64,000 bases of DNA, from positions 1 to 64,000 of the forward strand of contig NZ_JAJSDZ010000005.1 in assembly GCF_021272385.1 (NCBI RefSeq). Reading direction: 5' to 3'. Position 1 is the stretch's first letter; every line of letters starts with the position of its first letter. The notes beneath the pieces were generated by a model. That model had not been told where the DNA came from and ran no database searches. It saw only the letters and a list, made by a program, of their open reading frames with translations. Source of the stretch: Vibrio salinus (lineage in GTDB: Bacteria > Pseudomonadota > Gammaproteobacteria > Enterobacterales > Vibrionaceae). Positions 59,007 to 64,000 of the stretch are shown here, in pieces. Both the position numbers and the translations under genes were made by a program.

Positions 59007-60191
59007 ATGAATAAGAGTTACTCGTCTTATGTGCATTCTGCTCTTGTAGTAGTAATTTTGTTAAATCTTTCTCTCATGTATGAAAATCCAAAGATTATGT
59101 GGGCGATTAACTTTTTGCTTTTAATCGTCAGTTTGGCATTTGCATATAGAGATAGTAAAAGAAATAGTTTCAATGCAGAAGAAAGCCTTACTAATGAAAG
59201 AGTGCAAGAAGAAGCTGAGCTGGTCGAATTATTAAAACAACGATTAGATGATACTTACTCTATCTTCACTCAAATAGCCCCCATTTGGCAACGTCACCTC
59301 CGAAGCTGTTCAACTCAAATGGAAGACAATATCTCAAGTCTGACGGAGAAGTTTTCCATACTAACGACTGAAATGAGCAAAGTTACTCAGGTGTCTTATG
59401 CTAGTGACGAAGGGAACGCCTTAAGCGAAGATGAAAGCGATCAGGAAAAATTAAAAAGCGTCGATAGCAAGTTCATTGAAATTGAAAATTCCAATAATCA
59501 ACTAGCCTCCCGTATTAATAATCTGACTAATTACACAACTGAGCTGGAATCGATGGCCAGTGATGTCGGAAAAATTGCCGATCAGACAAGTTTATTAGCT
59601 CTTAATGCAGCGATTGAAGCAGCCCGGGCAGGTGAATCAGGAAGAGGGTTCGCTGTTGTTGCCGATGAAGTGAGGAAATTGTCTTCGCAATCAGGGGAAA
59701 CTGGTGCTCATATTATAGAGAAAATGGGGGAAGTGGCTGAAATTGTCGAGAACCTTGGTAAAGTCTCTTCTCAAACTAATGTGTCTATTACCGATGCAAT
59801 ATCATCCAGTCAGCATGTGGTAAATGAAGTCATTGAACGATTAACAGGACGCAGTGATGAACTTAAGGAAGAAAGTGATCGGCTTCTTGAATTGAGCCGG
59901 CATGTTCATGCTGAAATTGAGCAAATGCTGGTGTCATTTCAGTTTCAGGATCGGATCACTCAGATTATTGCACAGGTTGTTTCCAGTATGGCTCAGATGC
60001 TGGCTATTGCCGACGAACGTCATGAATCATACCGGAAAGGTGAAATTCCGGCTCCTATTAACATCGAGGAACTGCTTGAATCAATGAAGCAGGATTATGT
60101 AACGTCAGAACAGTTTGTAAACCATAGTAATGATGGAACCAGCGGTCGTGACGGTGAAAATGCTGCTCCGTCTTCTGTTTCATTTTTTTAG
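59007..60191 (+). CDS. membrane-anchored MCP without a periplasmic sensor domain
   Basis: The 394-residue protein has two closely spaced N-terminal membrane segments (about 11-26 and 29-48) joined by a few residues, leaving no room for a periplasmic sensor. A cytoplasmic coiled coil and an MCP signalling domain follow, with the tip [18 protein letters not shown] and [14 protein letters not shown]. The C-terminal part ([21 protein letters not shown]) is typical of MCPs near STAS and CheA genes. Any signal must come from inside the cell or membrane. It is the first gene of the chemosensory operon. Confidence 0.88.
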   Translation: MNKSYSSYVHSALVVVILLNLSLMYENPKIMWAINFLLLIVSLAFAYRDSKRNSFNAEESLTNERVQEEAELVELLKQRLDDTYSIFTQIAPIWQRHLRSCSTQMEDNISSLTEKFSILTTEMSKVTQVSYASDEGNALSEDESDQEKLKSVDSKFIEIENSNNQLASRINNLTNYTTELESMASDVGKIADQTSLLALNAAIEAARAGESGRGFAVVADEVRKLSSQSGETGAHIIEKMGEVAEIVENLGKVSSQTNVSITDAISSSQHVVNEVIERLTGRSDELKEESDRLLELSRHVHAEIEQMLVSFQFQDRITQIIAQVVSSMAQMLAIADERHESYRKGEIPAPINIEELLESMKQDYVTSEQFVNHSNDGTSGRDGENAAPSSVSFF

Positions 60192-60215
60192 TTTTAATCG
60201 GACAGAGGTATTTAA

Positions 60216-60584
60216 ATGCCAAAGAATATTCTTGTTGTTGATGACTCCGCGTCTATACGTCATGTTGTAGGTATTGCTTTGCGTGGTGCAGGTTATAACG
60301 TTTTGGAAGCCGTTGATGGTAAAGATGCATTGACCAAGCTGAACGGGCAGAAAATTCATCTGATCATAAGTGATGTAAATATGCCTAACATGGATGGTAT
60401 TGAATTCCTCAAAGCAGCCCGGGCAAACCCTAAGTATAAATTTACACCAGTTATTATGCTTACAACAGAATCCGGACAGGCCAAAATGGCCGAAGGTAAA
60501 GCTGCGGGTGCAAAAGCCTGGGTCGTGAAGCCATTTCAACCAGAGCAAATGCTGAATGCGGTATCAAAATTGATTATGCCTTAG
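60216..60584 (+). CDS. cheY: chemotaxis response regulator CheY
   Basis: The 122-residue single receiver domain has the acidic pair Asp9-Asp10 (VVDDSASIR), phospho-acceptor Asp53 (IISDVNMPNMDG), the Thr region MLTTES and the Lys in VVKPF. It has no output domain. CheA encoded in the same operon should phosphorylate it. Whether it acts on flagella or another output cannot be told. It lies 25 bp after the MCP. Confidence 0.92.
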   Translation: MPKNILVVDDSASIRHVVGIALRGAGYNVLEAVDGKDALTKLNGQKIHLIISDVNMPNMDGIEFLKAARANPKYKFTPVIMLTTESGQAKMAEGKAAGAKAWVVKPFQPEQMLNAVSKLIMP

Positions 60585-60602
60585 CGATACTCGGAGATAA
60601 AG

Positions 60603-60923
60603 ATGGAAACAGTTGTGACACAGCAGGAAGAGGGGCCCCGGTTTTCCTTCGATAATGAAATAACCATTTATACTGTTGCTGAATTAAAAGAAAAATTTTA
60701 TAGCGACTGGTCAAAATTGGCAGGGGAAATCCTGGTTGATTTATCTGTAGTGGATGAGTTAGACGGTGCCGGGATTCAGCTGTTGTTGCAAATAAAGAAT
60801 GACAGCGAACAGAACAATCGATCTGTTCGCTTTGTCAATCATAGCTCCCTTGTTCTGGAAACGTTCGAAATGCTTAATTTGATCGATCGCCTGTCAGATC
60901 CGGTTATCAATCCGGAAGATTAG
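60603..60923 (+). CDS. STAS-domain protein of the chemosensory operon
   Basis: The 106-residue protein has a STAS fold like anti-sigma factor antagonists: EITIYTVAELKEKF, VDLSVVDELDGAGIQLLLQI and a C-terminal helix. In phosphorylatable members a Ser or Thr follows the Asp in the DLS...D(S/T) motif; here the residue is Gly (LDGAG), so phosphorylation at that site is not expected. It lies between cheY and cheA, 14 bp before the latter, as in chemosensory clusters that carry a STAS gene. Its partner is unknown. Confidence 0.8.
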   Translation: METVVTQQEEGPRFSFDNEITIYTVAELKEKFYSDWSKLAGEILVDLSVVDELDGAGIQLLLQIKNDSEQNNRSVRFVNHSSLVLETFEMLNLIDRLSDPVINPED

Positions 60924-60937
60924 AGGGAGGAATCTGT

Positions 60938-63148
60938 ATGAGCGAAGAAGCAAAACAGATATTTGTCCAAGAATCAGAAGAGCTACTTCAGGAAATGGAA
61001 GATGCCCTTTTAATGATGGAAGAAGATCCGGATAACTCTGAACATCTGAATAGTGTATTCCGGGCTATGCACACAATTAAAGGGTCTGGCGGCATTTTCG
61101 GCTTTAACTCAATTGTAGAATTTACTCATCCTGTTGAAACAGAGCTGGATAAAGTAAGAAGTGGAGAGCGCTCTGTCAATCAGGAGTTGATTGCGTTATT
61201 ACTTAACTGCAAAGACCACACAGCGAAATTAGTCGAATGTGTAGCTCAGTCTGAAGAGTTTGTTATTCCGGAAGAACTGTTGAGAGTGGGATACGATTTA
61301 ATTGCCCAGCTTTCGGGCGCTGAAAACCAAAATGATGGTATTTTGTGTGATGTTAATAGTGAGTCTTCGGTTAGTCAGACATTAGAACAAAAATCTGATT
61401 CTGGAAAAATCTGGCTCCTTTCCCTTGACTTTAAACCGGACACATTCAGAAATGGATTTGATCCTATTTCTTTTCTTCGCTATTTGGGAAATCTTGGTGA
61501 GCTGGTCAAAGTCGTTACGCTGTATCATCTGGACGAAACCGAAGAGGAAATGGATCCGGAAACTTGTTATTTATCATTCCGGATTCTTTTTAGTAGTTCA
61601 GCTGCTAAAAAAGAAATTCTCGATGTTTTCGAATTTGTTCAGGATGATTGTCTCATTGATATTGTCTCTCCGGAAGATGAGCATTCCAGATTTATAGAAT
61701 TGTTGCAGAAAATCCCGGATGACAATCGTGAGCAGATTGAAAATTATATCGAACCTACAGAAATAACACATCAGCCAGAAACAGAACTTTTTCAGCACCC
61801 GGTAAACAATACACGGCAAGATAATAATATTAAACAGGCAGAATGCGTTTCTTCTGAGCAGACTAAAACCGGAGAAATTAAAGTCGGTCTTGCTAAGGCG
61901 TCACTACAAAAGCAAGACCCGGCAAAATATAAGGTAAAAAAAGAGGCCAGTTCTATTCGTGTCGATGCTCAGAAACTCGGACAATTAATTAATTTAGTTG
62001 GTGAATTGGTTATATCCAGCGCTTCCATACAAACTCAGATAAGAAAACTGAATCAGCCTGATCTGAATGATTCAGCCTCCAGTATGGAAATGTTAGTGGA
62101 AGAAATTCGCGATACAGCTCTTCAACTAAGAATGGTTCAGATTGGCGACACTTTTTCACGTTTCAAACGTGTGGTCCGGGATGTTAGTAAAGAGTTAGGA
62201 AAAGAAATCGAGTTGGTTATCAGTGGCGGTGAAAGTGAGCTGGATAAATCGGTTGTAGAAAAATTAAATGATCCATTAACTCATCTGGTTCGGAATTCTC
62301 TGGATCATGGAATAGAAATACCGGAAGAAAGATTAGCCGTAGGAAAATCAGCCAAAGGCACAATGAACTTGAATGCTTATCATGATTCCGGCCATATTGT
62401 GGTTGAAGTAGAAGATGATGGTGCTGGCTTGGATGTAGAAAAAATCAGGGAGAAAGCTGAAGCGATTGGTTTAATCTCCCCTGAGCAGGTGTTGAGCCAC
62501 AGAGAATTACTTCAGTTGATATTTGAACCGGGATTAAGTACGAAAGCCAAAGCTTCAAATCTGTCCGGCCGGGGGGTCGGAATGGATGTTGTTAAACGTA
62601 ATATTGAAGCCTTACGTGGTTCTATAGAACTTGAAAGTGAAAGAGGGAAAGGAACCAAAACGACAATCAGGCTGCCTCTGACTCTGGCGATTATTGATGG
62701 TTTTTTAGTCGGTGTCGAGAATGAATCTTACATAATTCCTCTGAGTATGGTTCAGGAATGTATTGAGTTCGGCGTTGATCAAATTCAGCAACAGGGGAAC
62801 TATGTGAACTTTCGTGGGGAGGTGATGCCTTTCATTCATTTGCGTCAGTTTTTCGGTTTACCTCGTACCGCTCAGAAATATCGTGAATCGTTGGTGGTGG
62901 TTCGCTTTGGACGGACCAGAGCCGCTTTAGTTGTTGATTCTTTGATGGGAGAACAACAAACGGTTATTAAACCGCTTGGCGCTGTATTCCGTAACCTTTC
63001 AGGAATCAGTGGAGCTACGGTTCTTGGATCAGGTGATATTGCGCTTATTTTAAATATTCAGGAATTAATTGAGAAAGCCGAGCAGTTATCAGCCCGGGTA
63101 AATATATCAGGAATCAGTGCCACTGATCCCATATCGTATCAGCATTAA
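60938..63148 (+). CDS. cheA: chemotaxis histidine kinase CheA
   Basis: This 736-residue kinase has an N-terminal HPt domain with phospho-acceptor His45 in FRAMHTIKGSGGIFGF, a long linker (about 110-340) without the usual P2 domain but with a region resembling a degenerate second receiver-binding part, then dimerisation (LVGELVISSASIQTQIRK), ATPase (LTHLVRNSLDHGIE, VEDDGAGLDVEK, SGRGVGMDVVK) and a CheW-like domain (about 590-715). All ATP-binding boxes look intact. AGAGGGAGGAAT gives it a very strong ribosome-binding site. It is the central gene of the cluster. Confidence 0.94.
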   Translation: MSEEAKQIFVQESEELLQEMEDALLMMEEDPDNSEHLNSVFRAMHTIKGSGGIFGFNSIVEFTHPVETELDKVRSGERSVNQELIALLLNCKDHTAKLVECVAQSEEFVIPEELLRVGYDLIAQLSGAENQNDGILCDVNSESSVSQTLEQKSDSGKIWLLSLDFKPDTFRNGFDPISFLRYLGNLGELVKVVTLYHLDETEEEMDPETCYLSFRILFSSSAAKKEILDVFEFVQDDCLIDIVSPEDEHSRFIELLQKIPDDNREQIENYIEPTEITHQPETELFQHPVNNTRQDNNIKQAECVSSEQTKTGEIKVGLAKASLQKQDPAKYKVKKEASSIRVDAQKLGQLINLVGELVISSASIQTQIRKLNQPDLNDSASSMEMLVEEIRDTALQLRMVQIGDTFSRFKRVVRDVSKELGKEIELVISGGESELDKSVVEKLNDPLTHLVRNSLDHGIEIPEERLAVGKSAKGTMNLNAYHDSGHIVVEVEDDGAGLDVEKIREKAEAIGLISPEQVLSHRELLQLIFEPGLSTKAKASNLSGRGVGMDVVKRNIEALRGSIELESERGKGTKTTIRLPLTLAIIDGFLVGVENESYIIPLSMVQECIEFGVDQIQQQGNYVNFRGEVMPFIHLRQFFGLPRTAQKYRESLVVVRFGRTRAALVVDSLMGEQQTVIKPLGAVFRNLSGISGATVLGSGDIALILNIQELIEKAEQLSARVNISGISATDPISYQH

Positions 63149-63166
63149 CAAAAAGGACTCTGTATT

Positions 63167-63733
63167 GTGACTCAAGAAATTATTGATTCTCGTCAATCTT
63201 CCACAGTGTCTGTTAACAATGTGACACAATATTTGACATTTCTTTGTGCCGGGGAAAGACTCGCTGTCGAAATTCTCGATGTCAAAGAACTGCTGGAAGT
63301 GATGACGATGACTCGTGTTCCAATGACTCCACCATTTATTCGTGGTGTGATGAACTTACGGGGAAGCGTTGTTCCTATTGTCGATTTATCAGCCCGGTTG
63401 GCTGGTAAACCCTGCACACTGACAAAGCGTAGTTCTATCGTGCTAGTGGAAGTTGTACAGGGGGAACATACTCAGGTTTTGGGGATGTTGGTTGATGAAG
63501 TAAGTGAAATTCTGGAAATAGATGAGGAACACATTCAGCCACCACCAAGTTTCGGTGCCAACATCCGAACTGACTTCATACGGGCTATGGGAAATATTGA
63601 TGGAGAGTTTATCATTCTTCTTGCTATCGATAAGGTTTTGTCAGTTGAAGAACTGTCTTCACTGGAAAACATAACCAACCATACAAGCCCGATAAATTAT
63701 CAACCGGATCTGAATAAGATCTCAGATTCATAA
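63167..63733 (+). CDS. cheW: chemotaxis coupling protein CheW
   Basis: CheW links receptors to CheA. The 188-residue protein starts at GTG 63167 (AAGGA upstream) and has the CheW core LAVEILDVKELLEV, RVPMTPPFIRGVMNLRGSVV, PIVDLSARL and LGMLVDEVSEILEI. It has a short polar N-terminal extension and a longer tail than E. coli CheW. It follows cheA by 18 bp. Confidence 0.92.
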   Translation: MTQEIIDSRQSSTVSVNNVTQYLTFLCAGERLAVEILDVKELLEVMTMTRVPMTPPFIRGVMNLRGSVVPIVDLSARLAGKPCTLTKRSSIVLVEVVQGEHTQVLGMLVDEVSEILEIDEEHIQPPPSFGANIRTDFIRAMGNIDGEFIILLAIDKVLSVEELSSLENITNHTSPINYQPDLNKISDS

Positions 63734-63809
63734 GAACCGCTTTGATGTCGCACCTATTAAATGAGAAAGGTCATAAAAACGGAAACAAAAACTCTCTGGA
63801 GTAATAACT

Positions 63810-64000
63810 ATGCTTAATAAACTCAGACTTGGCACCCAAATCGGCTTAGGGTATGGATTACTCATTATCTTACTCATTGTCGTATCCTCAGCCTCTTATT
63901 TCGGATTAACTTCTTCGGTTAAAGGGTTCAATGATTACCAATCATTGGGAAAGGCTACAAGCCTTTCATCGGATATGCAGTCCAGTATGCTTGAAGCTCG
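63810..64000 (+). CDS. methyl-accepting chemotaxis protein, 5' part only
   Basis: An open frame starts at ATG 63810 with GGAG eight bases upstream and runs off the window end. The 63 visible residues begin MLNKLRLGTQIGLGYG and contain a first membrane segment (LLIILLIVVSSAS), followed by the start of a helical periplasmic domain (NDYQSLGKATSLSSDMQSSM), the usual start of a chemoreceptor with a four-helix sensor. It is the last visible gene of the operon. Confidence 0.8.
   Translation, partial: MLNKLRLGTQIGLGYGLLIILLIVVSSASYFGLTSSVKGFNDYQSLGKATSLSSDMQSSMLEA

Overview
The window looks like a chromosome segment of a marine gammaproteobacterium, most likely Vibrionaceae. Supporting signs are the neighbouring aspC, asnS, queD and sdaA genes, yibL, a GTG-started metA with MetJ-like boxes, a valV/valW-like pair of tRNA-Val(GAC) genes, cheV, and several chemoreceptors with a second chemosensory cluster. 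The lineage is inferred from gene content only. The background is AT-rich, apart from a GC-rich repeat array at the left end.

Region by region: (1) 1-15.6 kb holds two adjacent giant RTX-type surface adhesins. The first has at least 27 almost identical 297-bp tandem repeats, and its frame is broken by small indels. The second has a LapA-like N-terminal retention module, nine 303-bp repeats, and an in-frame TAA that cuts off the last 64 codons, including the probable type I secretion signal. (2) 15.7-23.4 kb holds housekeeping and signalling genes: a YgjP-like metallopeptidase, rlmF, a TPR lipoprotein, metA, a small P-loop protein, cheV, a DUF2726 protein, a GGDEF protein and two tRNA-Val genes. 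(3) 23.5-32.5 kb is an L-fucose locus with a striking layout. Two near-identical fucI copies, each with its promoter, form a 1850-bp inverted repeat around fucR. One copy leads into fucP and the other into fucK-fucU-fucA. (4) 32.6-44.7 kb encodes an aldose dehydrogenase, a lactonase, LgoD, a GntR regulator, KDPG aldolase, KDG kinase, a TRAP transporter, UxaB and UxaA. Together these read as a route from L-galactose or L-galactonate to pyruvate and glyceraldehyde 3-phosphate. (5) 44.8-58.4 kb has fumC, a cold-shock protein, a PEP-CTERM protein, a chemoreceptor, a DUF364 protein, yibL, aspC, asnS, queD, sdaA and several small hypotheticals. (6) 59-64 kb is a chemosensory operon: membrane-anchored MCP, CheY, STAS protein, CheA, CheW, and a second MCP that runs off the window.

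Taken together, the sugar genes fit growth on L-sugars from marine polysaccharides. L-fucose would be split by isomerase, kinase and aldolase, while its 6-hydroxy analogue L-galactose would be oxidised and fed into the hexuronate route. The adhesins and chemotaxis genes fit a surface-associated, motile lifestyle.
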